DNA of 62,521 nt from Chloroflexi bacterium OLB13 (GCA_001567485.1 JZRA01000020.1:1-62521), one strand, 5' to 3'. Shown: positions 1-10,583, counted from the first letter of the stretch. Numbers and translations: made by a program. The notes: generated by a model from the sequence alone, not told the origin.

Positions 1-125
1 CTGGATGCTTGGATGATCCGGGCACGTTCCACTAAGCGTACCGCCGCCGTTCGAGAGCGGGCGATCTGCTGGATGATTTCACGCTCGTTCTCACTCCATT
101 CGCGCACCTGTAGTCGGCGAGGCAT
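1..125 (-). CDS. IS630-family transposase, N-terminal fragment (runs off the left edge)
   Basis: The minus-strand frame from ATG at 123-125 begins MPRRLQVREWSENEREII and continues with a helix containing SRTAAVRLVERARII. This is the typical N-terminal helix-turn-helix start of IS630 transposases, which bind the terminal repeats. A strong ribosome site (AAAAGGAGG, 133-142) stands 8 bases before the ATG and supports this start. Only about 41 residues are inside the window, so whether the whole gene is intact cannot be judged. The catalytic DDE part of a related copy is visible at the right edge of the window. Confidence 0.8.
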   Translation of the reverse strand, partial: MPRRLQVREWSENEREIIQQIARSRTAAVRLVERARIIQAS

Positions 126-177
126 CGACCATCCTCCTTTTTGCTCCGATTCTACCTCCATTTACCGAATGCACCAA

Positions 178-178
<1 letters not shown>
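1..178 (-). mobile_element. IS630-family element, gene-start end only (cut by window edge)
   Basis: The outer end of an insertion sequence lies at 178. Read inward on the minus strand it gives ATTGGTGCATTCGGTAAAT. This matches 15 of 19 positions of the outer end of the second copy at 62030-62048, as expected for the two inverted repeats of one element family. A TA dinucleotide (179-180) sits just outside, consistent with the TA target used by IS630/Tc1-mariner elements. The transposase begins 53 bases inside. The rest of the element lies beyond base 1. Confidence 0.8.
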
Positions 179-1801
<1,623 letters not shown>

Positions 1802-1815
<14 letters not shown>

Positions 1816-2431
1816 TACCCTCTTCGCTTTCCGTCAGCCACTCTCCGATACGCTCAGATAAGCTGATCCCTGAGAACGCCTCAAACGTCGCGTCTGTAAA
1901 TGGCAAGTTCATGTTTCGCCGCACCCGCTCGAATGCGCCCGCGTAGCTGTGTGGGACAGGGCGCGCCGTCGAGAGGGCGAGCTGCTCGCGGCACGCTTCA
2001 ATCGCGCTGCGTTCACCTTCGATCTCGACGAACTGGCCGTATGGCAGCTCATCCAACGTCACCTCACAGCCCTCGCAGCGAAATGTGGTTCGATACTTGT
2101 CGTAGACGAACACCTGCCGAAAGGCGAGATGCGTCAGGATCAAGTTCATCACATCGAAGTCGCTGACCTCAACCTCCGCCTCAAAGCGCGAGATCACTCC
2201 GCCGGAGACCACGCCCGGCCCCTTGTAGGTCAGGCGCGCGCGTGAGTCAAATCGCAGCCGAAGCACGGCTCCCGCCGCGGTGAGCGAGCCAGCCGCGTCA
2301 TCGAATCGGACGTTACGCTCGAACACACGGTCGGCGATCAGCTCCGCGCCGACCGCTTCCAGCCGCAGGCGCACCGGTTGGATGTCGGCAACCCACAGTT
2401 TGATCTCGGTCTCAGTGAGCGATCCGGCCAC
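1802..2431 (-). CDS. CYTH-domain protein (adenylate cyclase IV / thiamine-triphosphatase fold)
   Basis: The 209-residue product is a single CYTH domain. It starts with the signature ExExK (Glu7, Glu9, Lys11). Inside the barrel follow LRLRF, LTYKGPG and EAEVEV, then [16 protein letters not shown] near residues 124-139. CYTH enzymes bind a triphosphate-containing substrate and two divalent metals in a tunnel. Known members are class IV adenylate cyclases, thiamine triphosphatases and inorganic triphosphatases. Which reaction this one runs cannot be read from the sequence. It lies between a dehydrogenase gene (3 bases upstream) and the mutase (14-base overlap), in a cluster that otherwise looks like acyl-CoA metabolism, so its role there is unclear. 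Confidence 0.85.
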
Positions 2432-2434
2432 CGT

Positions 2435-3466
2435 CTATACCTGAATGACGACCTTGCCGAAGATGTCGCCCTCTTGAAGGATTCGATGTCCTTCGCGAGC
2501 CTGTTCCAACGGCAGCACGGCCCCAACCACCGGCTTGAGCGCGCCGGAAAACACGAGGTTCATCACCCGGACGTAATCCTGATGCGGCCCCATCGTGCTA
2601 CCGATGATCGACAGGTGTTTGCTGAAGATGTACCGCAGATCAAGCTCGAACTTCGGGCCGCTGGTGTTGCCGACCACGAGGATCCGGCCGCCGATCCGCG
2701 CCGACCGGATACTGTCGAACATCGTGGCCTGCCCGACATTGTCGACCACGATATCCACGCCCTGCCGGTCGGTCAGTCGGAAGACTTCCTTGCTCCACGA
2801 CGCCACGGCGCTCCGGTCAATGGTAATGTCCGCACCAAGCGCCGCCGCCTTCTCGCACTTGTCGGCGCTGCTGCCCACGACTATGACACGCGCGCCGGCG
2901 AGTTTGGCGATCTGAATACTCGCCGTGTTGACGCCACCGCCCGCTCCGACAATCAGAACGGACTCGCCTACGCGCAGCCCTCCGCGCGTGATGAGCGAAT
3001 GCCACGCCGTCGTATAGACAAGCCCGGCCGCCGCCGCGTCCTCGAAGGTCATCGCATCCGGCATGCGCAGCAGGTTACGTGCCGGCACACAGCGGAATTC
3101 CACCGCGACGCCGCTGACGTGTTCGCCCAGAATAGCAATGCGGCTCTGATTCTCTAGGCCAGTCATCAACGCGGGACTATCTGGCGGGACAATCGCGGGG
3201 TTGACGCAAACCCGGTCGCCTACGGCGTGCCCCGAAACACCCGGCCCGAGCGCGTCAATCACTCCCGCCGCATCGCTGCCGGTGATGTGCGGCATAGGAA
3301 TGTCCAGCCCCGGCCATCCGTCGCGCACCCACAAATCAAGCCGGTTGAGCGCCGCGGCTTTGATTGCAACCCGCACTTCACCCAGTCCGGGTTCGGGTAT
3401 AGGCAGGTTGTCAATCACCTGAATGACGTCGACAGGCCCGTGTTCGTAAAATCCAGCGCCGCGCAT
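2435..3466 (-). CDS. Medium-chain dehydrogenase/reductase (quinone oxidoreductase type)
   Basis: The 343-residue protein has the two-domain MDR layout: a GroES-like N-terminal domain (about 1-140) and a Rossmann domain with VLIVGAGGGVNTASIQIAK (about 165-183) for NAD(P)H. The catalytic zinc motif GHE of true alcohol dehydrogenases is replaced by GSDAAG (about 64-69). This points to a zinc-free reductase such as a quinone or enoyl reductase, although similar proteins are often labelled zinc-binding dehydrogenase. It abuts the acyl-CoA dehydrogenase gene with no gap, so the two are probably co-transcribed. The substrate is unknown; an acyl-CoA related role is an inference from context. Confidence 0.85.
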   Translation of the reverse strand: MRGAGFYEHGPVDVIQVIDNLPIPEPGLGEVRVAIKAAALNRLDLWVRDGWPGLDIPMPHITGSDAAGVIDALGPGVSGHAVGDRVCVNPAIVPPDSPALMTGLENQSRIAILGEHVSGVAVEFRCVPARNLLRMPDAMTFEDAAAAGLVYTTAWHSLITRGGLRVGESVLIVGAGGGVNTASIQIAKLAGARVIVVGSSADKCEKAAALGADITIDRSAVASWSKEVFRLTDRQGVDIVVDNVGQATMFDSIRSARIGGRILVVGNTSGPKFELDLRYIFSKHLSIIGSTMGPHQDYVRVMNLVFSGALKPVVGAVLPLEQAREGHRILQEGDIFGKVVIQV

Positions 3467-4660
3467 TTACCGCAGCCCCAGTTCACTGCGGGCAATCACC
3501 ATGCGCTGAATCTCGCTGGTGCCCTCGTAAATGCGCGTGATGCGTGCGTCACGGTAATACCGTTCCAACGGAAGCTCTTTGGAGTACCCCATCCCGCCGT
3601 GTATTTGCAGTGCCTCGTCGGTGACGAAGGCGGCCGTTTCGCTGGCGAACAGCTTCGCCATGCTGGCCTCGGTGGTGTACCGGCCGCCGGTTTGCTTGGC
3701 GCGTGCTTTCGCCAAAACCGCGTGATAGATCAGCTGGCGCGACGCCTCGATCCGGGTGCGCATATCGGCGATCTTCTGCTGGATCATCTGAAACTGCCCG
3801 ATCGGGCTGCCAAACGCGCGCCGGATACGCGCGTATTCGAGGGCCGCCTCATACGCCGCCTCCGCGATGCCCAGCGCCTGCGACGCGATGCCGATCCGCC
3901 CCGCGTCAAGCACCTGCATCGCGATACGGAATCCCTCACCGACTTTACCCAGCACGTTCGCGACAGGCACACGGTAGTCTTCGTAGAGGATTTCACTCGT
4001 AGCGCTTGCCCGGATGCCGAGTTTTGGCTCTTTTTTGCCGCGTTTAAGGCCGGGCTGTGACGCGTCGATCAGGAACGCCGTGATGCCTTTATTGCCGCGT
4101 TCAGGCTCCGTCATCGTGAACAGGATCATAACATCAGCGACGGGGCCGCTGGTCACCCACGACTTGCGTCCGTTGATCACATAATGCGTGCCGTCGTCAC
4201 TCAAGACAGCACGGCTCGACATCGTCGCTGCATCGCTGCCACTCATCGGCTCGGTCAAGCTGTACGCCCCGATCTTCTCCCCGCTGGCGACCGGAACGAG
4301 AAACTGCTGCTTCTGTTCCTCGGTTCCAAACGCCATCAGCGCATGGCAGTACAGCGAATTGTTGACGCTCAAGATCGTGCTGTGGCTGGCGTCCGCCTTC
4401 GCGACCTCGATCATCGTAAGCACGTATGCCAGCGTATCCATTCCAGCGCCGCCATACTCCTCTGGCACTTCGATACCCATCAGGCCGAGGCGTCCCATTT
4501 CGCGGATCGTCTCAAGCGGGAACTCGCCGGATTCGTCGAACTGCTCCGCGATTGGCTTGATCTTCTCCTGCGCGAACCGCCGGACAAGCGATTGAAGTGC
4601 CTCGTGTTCAGGCGTAAACGATGGCGTAAGCGCAGAATCGCGTTGATCCACTGCACCCAT
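3467..4660 (-). CDS. Acyl-CoA dehydrogenase
   Basis: This FAD enzyme introduces the alpha-beta double bond into acyl-CoA thioesters. Marks are YSLTEPMSGSDAA, the FAD/substrate segment GGMGYSKELPLERYYRDARI and RIYEGTSEIQRMV, whose Glu is the catalytic base in short/medium-chain members. I start it at ATG 4658-4660 (397 residues). A GGAG ribosome site lies 9 bases before it, and a TATAAT box (4700-4705) lies inside the longer possible reading frame, which would extend to a GTG at 4720. It heads a run of four minus-strand genes (this one, the MDR reductase, CYTH and mutase). That grouping fits branched-chain or propionate-type acyl-CoA breakdown. Confidence 0.92.
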   Translation of the reverse strand: MGAVDQRDSALTPSFTPEHEALQSLVRRFAQEKIKPIAEQFDESGEFPLETIREMGRLGLMGIEVPEEYGGAGMDTLAYVLTMIEVAKADASHSTILSVNNSLYCHALMAFGTEEQKQQFLVPVASGEKIGAYSLTEPMSGSDAATMSSRAVLSDDGTHYVINGRKSWVTSGPVADVMILFTMTEPERGNKGITAFLIDASQPGLKRGKKEPKLGIRASATSEILYEDYRVPVANVLGKVGEGFRIAMQVLDAGRIGIASQALGIAEAAYEAALEYARIRRAFGSPIGQFQMIQQKIADMRTRIEASRQLIYHAVLAKARAKQTGGRYTTEASMAKLFASETAAFVTDEALQIHGGMGYSKELPLERYYRDARITRIYEGTSEIQRMVIARSELGLR

Positions 4661-4699
4661 GAGCATCTTCTCCAGAAACGTTCTATTCAACGACGGTTG

Positions 4700-4705
4700 A
4701 TTATA
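4700..4705 (-). promoter_or_regulatory. -10 box upstream of acyl-CoA dehydrogenase
   Basis: TATAAT on the minus strand is placed to start a transcript near 4693, about 33 bases before the chosen ATG at 4660. No convincing -35 box is seen 16-18 bases upstream. The assignment therefore rests on the perfect hexamer and on its position between rsmG and this gene cluster. Confidence 0.45.
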
Positions 4706-4747
4706 CCAGCGGAGGTTCACCGGGCCACGTGCGCGCGCTCGTATTGT

Positions 4748-5458
4748 TCAGGTAAGCGGCTTCTTCGCCGGAATGCCGGCATTGCGCGGATAGCCCGGCG
4801 GCGTCGGCTTAGTCTTGCGTATGATGACGAGGAAATGCGGATCGTCCACACTCGGCAGTTCGACCCGCTCGGTACGTTCGACCTCGCCGCCGAGAATCGC
4901 TAAGGCGCCTCGTGAATCCACGACCTCGGCCTCGGCGGTGATCCCCTTCATCGCCACGCACAACCCGTCGATCTTCGCAAGCGGCAGTAGATACTCGACC
5001 AGCACGGGAAGCCGCGCCACCGCACGCGCGACGACGACGTCATACTTTGCGCGCTGGTGTGGATTACGCCCGGCCTCCTCTGCCCTCGCTGCAAGAACAC
5101 GGGCGCGCTCCAGCCCAAGCGCCTCGATAGCGTGGGAGATGAAACGCGCCTTTTTCCCCGTCGCCTCGATCATGGTGGTGTACAGCGAGGGAAGCGCGAT
5201 CTGCAGCGCGAGTCCGGGAAATCCTGCTCCGCTGCCCACATCGGCAAGCCGCATCCCGTCAGCGAGGTTGAGTGCGGGAATCAACGACAGGGAATCAAGA
5301 TAATGTCGTAGGGTAATCTCTTGAGGGTCGGTGATCGCAGTCAGGTTGGTATGCGCGTTCCACGACAGTAGTTCGGTCGTGAGACGGTCGAACTGACCGA
5401 GCTGTGGCTCAGTCAGTTCGACACCAAATAACGTCCGCGCAGAATCAGCTAAGTTCAC
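4748..5458 (-). CDS. rsmG: 16S rRNA (guanine-527-N7)-methyltransferase RsmG
   Basis: The 236-residue protein is RsmG (GidB), which methylates G527 of 16S rRNA using S-adenosylmethionine. The N-terminal part carries WNAHTNLTAITDPQEITLRH, typical of the family. The SAM-binding loop LADVGSGAGFPGLAL is at about residues 71-85, and VARAVARLPVLVEY follows in the second half. Its ATG overlaps the stop codon of the secreted-protein gene upstream in an ATGA arrangement, so the two are translated from one message. The length is normal, with a short Pro/Lys-rich C-terminal extension after residue 215. Confidence 0.95.
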   Translation of the reverse strand: MNLADSARTLFGVELTEPQLGQFDRLTTELLSWNAHTNLTAITDPQEITLRHYLDSLSLIPALNLADGMRLADVGSGAGFPGLALQIALPSLYTTMIEATGKKARFISHAIEALGLERARVLAARAEEAGRNPHQRAKYDVVVARAVARLPVLVEYLLPLAKIDGLCVAMKGITAEAEVVDSRGALAILGGEVERTERVELPSVDDPHFLVIIRKTKPTPPGYPRNAGIPAKKPLT

Positions 5459-6480
5459 GGGAAGGTGTAAGACGGGGTGATCCCCGAAGGATTCGGCTCC
5501 ACCGTAAAATCGCAGTTGCTGTCAATGCGCTCGTTCGCCGTGCCGGGGCCGTAATCGTCATATCCGTCTGTGATCGGATTTTCCCATCGCACGCCGTATG
5601 CGACCGGATAGGTGCCCGGCCGCACAAAACCCAGATCGACGTAGTAGAACACCCACCAGTTACGGCCGCGCTGTTGAATCGGCGTGCGCACGACAGGCCG
5701 CAGGAACGGATTTGATCCGAAGTACCCCACTTCATAGATCGCGTTGTCGATGTGCTGCTGCACCTGTTCGGGCGTCTTGGCGAACCACGACCAGAACACG
5801 ACGACGCGATCCGTGTCGTAGATCAGGCCCGGGTTTGCGATTGGATAATCGTTGCACTCCGCAAAGATCAGCCCCGGCGTCTTTTGCCGTGGATCGCTGA
5901 AATCGCGTGCGCCGATGACCACCGTATCCGGCGATACAGGAACGTAGCCCGGATTGAGTTCGCCGCCGAAGGGCGACAGGATCGGGGTCGTATTGACCGG
6001 CGTAGTGGCCGTCGTGCCTGCAGCGCCGAGATCGGTACTGGCTCCGACCGGATTCTGCGGCGATGCACACCCGTCCTGAAGATCGTTGACCGTCGTCGAA
6101 TAGATCGAACGCGACGGGTCTGTTTCACGTGCGATCGAGACGCTCACGCTGCCGACTGCGCCCGCCGCGACTGTGCCACCGGTATACGTCACCACTTCGC
6201 TGAACGCATACGCGCCGCTGACCGCCGCCCTCCGGACTCCGCTTAGGGCCGTTCCCGAGCCGCCCGCGCCAGAAAACAACTGATAGTAAACATCGTACCC
6301 GGCCTGCATCTGCCCGGTGAAGTTGACGACGCCTTGTTTTTCGCAAGCAACATAGAAAATCGCCACATTCGACGTCGGCCCGGACGAGGCAGGCACGGCG
6401 GTTGCAACCTGTGCGGATACGACTATCGAACTGAGTACCAGAAGTAGCCCCAAAGTCGCATGTCGCAAGAGTCTCATCAT
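5455..6480 (-). CDS. Exported protein of unknown function
   Basis: I do not recognise this 341-residue protein. It starts with a clear signal peptide: basic MMRLLRHATL, a hydrophobic stretch LGLLLVLSSIVV, and a likely cleavage near SAQVATA (about 23-29). The mature part is rich in Thr, Pro, Gly and aromatic residues and looks like an extracellular beta-rich protein. A conserved-looking central piece around residues 195-320 contains several Trp and Tyr residues. No catalytic motif or membrane anchor is seen. The stop overlaps the rsmG start. The gene is transcribed away from tRNA-Leu, with 158 bases between them. Confidence 0.7.
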   Translation of the reverse strand: MMRLLRHATLGLLLVLSSIVVSAQVATAVPASSGPTSNVAIFYVACEKQGVVNFTGQMQAGYDVYYQLFSGAGGSGTALSGVRRAAVSGAYAFSEVVTYTGGTVAAGAVGSVSVSIARETDPSRSIYSTTVNDLQDGCASPQNPVGASTDLGAAGTTATTPVNTTPILSPFGGELNPGYVPVSPDTVVIGARDFSDPRQKTPGLIFAECNDYPIANPGLIYDTDRVVVFWSWFAKTPEQVQQHIDNAIYEVGYFGSNPFLRPVVRTPIQQRGRNWWVFYYVDLGFVRPGTYPVAYGVRWENPITDGYDDYGPGTANERIDSNCDFTVEPNPSGITPSYTFP

Positions 6481-6598
6481 CTCGGCTTCCTTTGCTGTAT
6501 CGCCTTGCGGCCTACGCTCAATACTACACGATTTGAGGGGATTTCACAGCCGTTGAGCCAAACAACTCACCTACGATGCGTGTCACGACGGTTCTCGC

Positions 6599-6626
6599 TT
6601 GACACGATGCGCAATTCTGCTATACT
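6599..6626 (+). promoter_or_regulatory. Sigma-70-type promoter of tRNA-Leu
   Basis: TTGACA (6599-6604), 16 bases, then TATACT (6621-6626). This is the best -35/-10 pair in the window. It lies 12 bases before the first base of the mature tRNA, as expected for a stable RNA gene. Confidence 0.85.
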
Positions 6627-6638
6627 GCGCTCACACAG

Positions 6639-6722
6639 GCCGAAGTGGCGGAATTGGCAGACGCGCTACGTTCAGGGCGTAGTTCCCTTACGGGAGTGTG
6701 GGTTCGACTCCCACCTTCGGCA
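6639..6722 (+). tRNA. tRNA-Leu (anticodon CAG)
   Basis: The acceptor stem GCCGAAG (6639-6645) pairs with CTTCGGC (6715-6721), followed by discriminator A. The anticodon loop TTCAGGG is held by the stem CTACG/CGTAG and reads CAG, which decodes CUG. A long variable arm (TTCCCTTACGGGA, around 6682-6694), typical of leucine tRNAs, precedes the T arm with GGTTCGACTCC. The CCA end is not encoded. It has its own promoter and terminator, so it is a single-gene unit. Confidence 0.97.
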
Positions 6723-6733
6723 CAACCCACAAG

Positions 6734-6757
6734 ACCCGACAATTATGTCGGGTTTTT
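6734..6757 (+). terminator. Intrinsic terminator of tRNA-Leu
   Basis: A perfect 7-base stem ACCCGAC / GTCGGGT with a 6-base loop is followed by a T run. It starts 12 bases after the tRNA end. Confidence 0.9.
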
Positions 6758-6790
6758 GTTTGGTCGCTGGGATGCGCGTAGAATGGTACT

Positions 6791-7273
6791 ATGAGCAGCG
6801 AGAATCCATCCCCCTCCGGCCACGCTTCGCATATCCGCCAGCGTCAGCGCCCCGCGATACGTGCCAATTCGCAGGTGTCCAGCTTGCAGATCATGTTCGC
6901 TGTGGTGTTGGCGGTCGGCCTACTGCTCACGGTCAATTTCAGCGCGCGCATCGCTCAAGGCCGCCCCTTGCAGGAAGCCTACGAACTCGTTCAGTTGGAG
7001 ATCGCTCAGCTTGAGACGGAACAGGCCGACCTCCTTGCTGAACGTGACTATTCGCTGAGCGATTTCTATGTCGAGAACTGGGCGCGCGGACGCGGCAAGA
7101 TGATCCGCCCCGGAGACAAGCTGTTCGTGCCGATCCCATCACGCGACTCAGCAACCCCTACACCCGTCCCGTACGAGACAGGTGAATTTGATTCCGGCGT
7201 CGACCAACCACAGACATGGGAGATGTGGTGGAGCCTGTTCTTCGATGGCCCGCCGCCGCTGCCACGCGAATGA
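6791..7273 (+). CDS. FtsB/DivIC-like septum-formation protein
   Basis: The 160-residue protein has a cytoplasmic N-tail of about 30 residues, one membrane helix (about 32-52, LQIMFAVVLAVGLLLTVNF) and then a leucine/glutamate-rich coiled coil (about 60-95, ending ETEQADLLAERDYSLSD). Next comes a conserved FYVENWARGRGKMIRPGDK segment and a Pro/Thr-rich tail. This is the layout of FtsB/DivIC proteins, which join the FtsQLB-type complex that triggers septal wall synthesis. The ENWAR...PGDKLF part resembles the family's conserved end of the coiled coil. It is followed after 33 bases by an exported protein gene on the same strand. Confidence 0.75.
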   Translation: MSSENPSPSGHASHIRQRQRPAIRANSQVSSLQIMFAVVLAVGLLLTVNFSARIAQGRPLQEAYELVQLEIAQLETEQADLLAERDYSLSDFYVENWARGRGKMIRPGDKLFVPIPSRDSATPTPVPYETGEFDSGVDQPQTWEMWWSLFFDGPPPLPRE

Positions 7274-7306
7274 GTCTGCCGCCAAGCGAGCATCCGAGGT
7301 AAACAC

Positions 7307-9817
7307 GTGAACCGTCGCCTAATTCTTGTCTTGGCCTTGCTCTGCATCGTGTCCCTTGCGCCACCACTCGACGCGCAAGACTCCGGCCTCGTGACCCTGA
7401 CCGTTAACGTCGAGGCAGGCTTTGCAGGCCGTTTTCGCGACAATATGTGGACACCCCTCACGATCCATCTCGAGAACGCCGGGACACGCGGTTTTACGGG
7501 CGAGATCGTTGCCCGGCCTGAGCGTTCGCGCGGACTCACGCATACGTCACGCACGCCGATCTCACTCAGTCCCGGCGCCAAGCAAGCTCTCACGCTGTAT
7601 GTCGGCCTGCGCTCCTTCGCAGACGTCGTCCGCATCGAGTTGATTAACGAAGAAGGCTTGATCGCCGCCGAGGCCGAGACTTCAGTGCGCGCTGTCCTGC
7701 CGCAGGAGCGGCTTTACGTGCGCGTGAGCGACACATTGGGCCGCACCGCCAACCTTTCCGCCGCCGCCGCATACGGTCAGACCGTCACGCAAGCCGACAT
7801 CTTCACGCAGAACCTGCCCGACCATCAGGTTGGGCTGCAGGCCGTCGACGTGCTCTACATCGCCGCGGCGGATACCGGCTCACTAACCACACGCCAGCGA
7901 GATGCTATCGCGCAGTATGTCACGTATGGCGGCCATCTGATCGTCGTGGGCGGGGCACAGTGGCAGCCTACGGCCGCAGGCTTACAGCCACTGCTCCCGA
8001 TCATGCCTGATTCCAGTATCGTCAGCAGCGATTTTGCGGCGTTGACAACGTGGTCGACCTCGACATCAGCCGTTGCGCAAACCGAATCCATCATCGCAAC
8101 GGGCAGCTTGCAAGAGGACAGCCGTGTGCTCGTGACCGACAGCAGCGGCGTTCCGCTGATCGCACGTCGTACGGTGGGCGCTGGCGTCGTCGACTATATC
8201 GCGTTCGATCCGGCCTCCGCTCCGTTCACGTCATGGCCCGGCCTCGACGGGCTGTGGCTCTCTGTCATCACCAGCCGCGCGCCCCGGCCAGCGTGGAATC
8301 TCGGATTCTTGAACCTCAGCCAAGGGTACACCGCCATCGAAATCCTGCCGGGAATCACCGCGCTTCCTGAGGCATTGACGATGCTGGCGTTCCTACTGGC
8401 ATACGTCGTGTTGATCGGCCCGGTGAACTATTTCATCCTCTCCCGCATCGGCCGGCGCGAGTTCGCTTGGCTCACCGTTCCGGGCTTGATCGCCGTATTT
8501 ACAATCGCGGCGTGGGTGACGGGCTTCAACCTACGCGGCACAGATGTCACACTCAGCCGGCTGTCGGTGATCGAGTCGTGGCCCGGTGCTGAGGATGCGC
8601 ACCTGCGGCAGCTTGTCGGTGTGCTCAGCCCACGACGCGCCACCTATGACTTGTCCGTTGAGGACGGGCGCGCGCTGCGGCCTCTCTTGCGCGCCGCCGC
8701 AGGTGGCTTCTTTACCAATCAGGCCAGCCCGCTGCAAATCTCCCAAAGCGAGTTCTTCTCAGCTCAAGACTTCTCGATCGACGCGAGTTTCATGGCCGGT
8801 TTCGTCACGGACGGCGACATCCCGCGGCCGGATATCAGTGGACGATTCTCGGTCATCAGCCGTGCGACAGGTGACACCGTTCAACTGCGTGGCTCGGTTC
8901 GCAACGAGCTGAGTGTCCCGCTGCTTGATCCGGTGATCTTGACGCGCGCCGGCGCGCATCGCCTCGATTCGCCCCTCATGCCGGGCGAAATCCGACTTAT
9001 CGACGCCAGCCTGACGCGAAACCCTACCACGCCGATCCCAGCCGCGCCGATCCAAAACGCCGTCGCATACTATTCACCTTCGCAGTCACGGTTCGTCTCG
9101 CGCGGACGAGAGTCGATGACCGGGCCGGATCAGACGGTGCGAGACATCATCGGTGAGAATAGTTATCGTTCCGCGGTCTATTTCGGCTTACCACAATCAT
9201 CGACGACAATCGATCAGGCCGAGCAGCGTCGCCAGACGTTCCTATCGACCTTCATCATCGACCAGTTCAATGCAACTTCGCGTGGAGATGGCGTTTATCT
9301 GGTTGGCTGGACGGAGTCAGCGCCCACCGAGGAACTAATCTCCAGCAGCGCGCGGCAAGCCGTCGATACCTCCATCTATATCGTGAAGCTCAACGCCGAT
9401 CTTGAAGCCGCTCCGGGCGAACGCGATCACGTCATGGCCGACCAGTTCACGTGGCTGCTCTTGGAAGACGAGGCCGCGACCGAGTCGACGCCGAACCTCA
9501 TCAGCTATCTAGCCCGAGGCAAAGTTTCGTATCGCTTTACGCCCGCGCCGACGAGTGTTCTGGATGAGGTAGACGAACTCGTAGTACACGTCGAACATGG
9601 AGCGGCGCAGTTGGAGAATACCGAACTGCGAGTATTCAACTGGAATACCGGAACGTATGTCCCGATCCAACTTGCCGGGTCAGACTTGAGGATCGAGGAT
9701 CCACAGCATTATCTCGGCCCCAACAACGCGGTGCAAATCGAACTTGATCGCTTCTTTGCCGCTGGAACAGCGTCGATAACTCGTGTTGGGGTCGAACAGG
9801 TCGGCACGCGGGGTTAG
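7307..9817 (+). CDS. Large exported membrane protein with glutamine-amidotransferase-like fold
   Basis: This 836-residue protein is not assigned a function. A signal peptide (MNRRLILVLALLCIVSLAPPLDA) leads to a beta-rich domain (about 30-160). Then comes a segment VLYIAAADTGSLTTRQ to YVTYGGHLIVVGG (about 180-215), resembling the class-I glutamine amidotransferase-like fold seen in related bacterial surface proteins. Two hydrophobic helices follow at about 352-376 and 386-405. The rest (about 410-836) is predicted outside the membrane. The GTG start at 7307 has a GAGGT ribosome site about 7 bases upstream. Similar proteins in other bacteria sit near MoxR/DUF58 genes, and such a pair is present at 22260-24508, but no link is shown here. 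Confidence 0.75.
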   Translation: MNRRLILVLALLCIVSLAPPLDAQDSGLVTLTVNVEAGFAGRFRDNMWTPLTIHLENAGTRGFTGEIVARPERSRGLTHTSRTPISLSPGAKQALTLYVGLRSFADVVRIELINEEGLIAAEAETSVRAVLPQERLYVRVSDTLGRTANLSAAAAYGQTVTQADIFTQNLPDHQVGLQAVDVLYIAAADTGSLTTRQRDAIAQYVTYGGHLIVVGGAQWQPTAAGLQPLLPIMPDSSIVSSDFAALTTWSTSTSAVAQTESIIATGSLQEDSRVLVTDSSGVPLIARRTVGAGVVDYIAFDPASAPFTSWPGLDGLWLSVITSRAPRPAWNLGFLNLSQGYTAIEILPGITALPEALTMLAFLLAYVVLIGPVNYFILSRIGRREFAWLTVPGLIAVFTIAAWVTGFNLRGTDVTLSRLSVIESWPGAEDAHLRQLVGVLSPRRATYDLSVEDGRALRPLLRAAAGGFFTNQASPLQISQSEFFSAQDFSIDASFMAGFVTDGDIPRPDISGRFSVISRATGDTVQLRGSVRNELSVPLLDPVILTRAGAHRLDSPLMPGEIRLIDASLTRNPTTPIPAAPIQNAVAYYSPSQSRFVSRGRESMTGPDQTVRDIIGENSYRSAVYFGLPQSSTTIDQAEQRRQTFLSTFIIDQFNATSRGDGVYLVGWTESAPTEELISSSARQAVDTSIYIVKLNADLEAAPGERDHVMADQFTWLLLEDEAATESTPNLISYLARGKVSYRFTPAPTSVLDEVDELVVHVEHGAAQLENTELRVFNWNTGTYVPIQLAGSDLRIEDPQHYLGPNNAVQIELDRFFAAGTASITRVGVEQVGTRG

Positions 9818-9831
9818 TCATCAGTTTAGGG

Positions 9832-9860
9832 TTGGCACAGGCTTCCCCTGCCAGTATAAT
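9832..9860 (+). promoter_or_regulatory. Promoter upstream of rplI
   Basis: TTGGCA (9832-9837), 17 bases, TATAAT (9855-9860). It lies in the 126-base gap before rplI and gives a leader of about 75 bases. The preceding gene ends at 9817, so rplI and the gene after it can be transcribed separately from the upstream pair. Confidence 0.75.
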
Positions 9861-9943
9861 CGCCTGCACGTTTCACACGGGATCGTTGAATCACGCCTGC
9901 TGTCCGGCCGGATACGGGCGATAAGTCATCTGAGGACACGGGC

Positions 9944-10516
9944 ATGAAGGTCATTCTGCTAGAATATGTTTACAAGCACGGTGTCGAGGGCGAGGTCATT
10001 GATGTTGCGGACGGCTTCGCGCGCAACTATCTGATCCCCAGCGGCAGGGCGGTCAAGGCAACCGAGGGTGAACTCAAGCGCGCTGCCCGCCTACGCGAAC
10101 AAGCGGCGATCAAGCGTGCGGCGCTCGAAGAACGCCTTAACGAGCTGGCGAAACTCATTGATGGCGTCGAGTTGATCTTCGGCCGCCGCGCCGCGAGCAC
10201 GGGCAAACTGTTCGGCTCGGTGACGACGCAGGAGATCGCCGATGAGTTGAACCGCGTCACCGGTGTCGACATCAACCGCCGCCGCGTGAGCCAGCAGCCG
10301 CTGCGCGAAATCGGCACGCACGACGTCCCGGTTCGCCTCGGCACGGAGACCGCGCCAACCCTCAAGATCACTATCGTCCGCGAGGAGGAGTTGAACGAAT
10401 TCCTCGCCAAGCGTGAAGCAGCCGCCGCCAGCGCCACTGAACAGGACGCCGCAGCGGAGGGCACCGATATGGAAACCGCCAATCCGGAAGCCGCTGAGGC
10501 CAGTGCTGACGCCTAA
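9944..10516 (+). CDS. rplI: 50S ribosomal protein L9, with acidic C-terminal tail
   Basis: L9 binds 23S rRNA near the L1 stalk and helps keep the reading frame. The N-terminal RNA-binding domain starts MKVILLEYVYKHGVEGEVIDVADGFARNYLIP-type, with the family signature through residue 30. The long connecting helix (about 40-75) and the C-terminal domain (about 78-150) are present. The protein is 190 residues against about 150 usual. The extra 40 residues are a low-complexity Ala/Glu-rich acidic tail, probably disordered. It stands alone, not beside rpsF, ssb or rpsR as in many bacteria. Confidence 0.95.
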   Translation: MKVILLEYVYKHGVEGEVIDVADGFARNYLIPSGRAVKATEGELKRAARLREQAAIKRAALEERLNELAKLIDGVELIFGRRAASTGKLFGSVTTQEIADELNRVTGVDINRRRVSQQPLREIGTHDVPVRLGTETAPTLKITIVREEELNEFLAKREAAAASATEQDAAAEGTDMETANPEAAEASADA

Positions 10517-10541
10517 TTTCGGCGTATTCAAGTGATAGAAT

Positions 10542-10572
10542 AGCCCCGTCGCATACCGCGCGGGGCTGTTTT
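10542..10572 (+). terminator. Probable terminator after rplI
   Basis: Stem AGCCCCG (10542-10548) pairs with CGGGGCT (10561-10567) over a 12-base loop and is followed by GTTTTG. It sits 25 bases after the rplI stop and just before the RodZ-like gene, so it may terminate or only weaken read-through. Confidence 0.65.
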
Positions 10573-10583
10573 GTTAGGCGCAA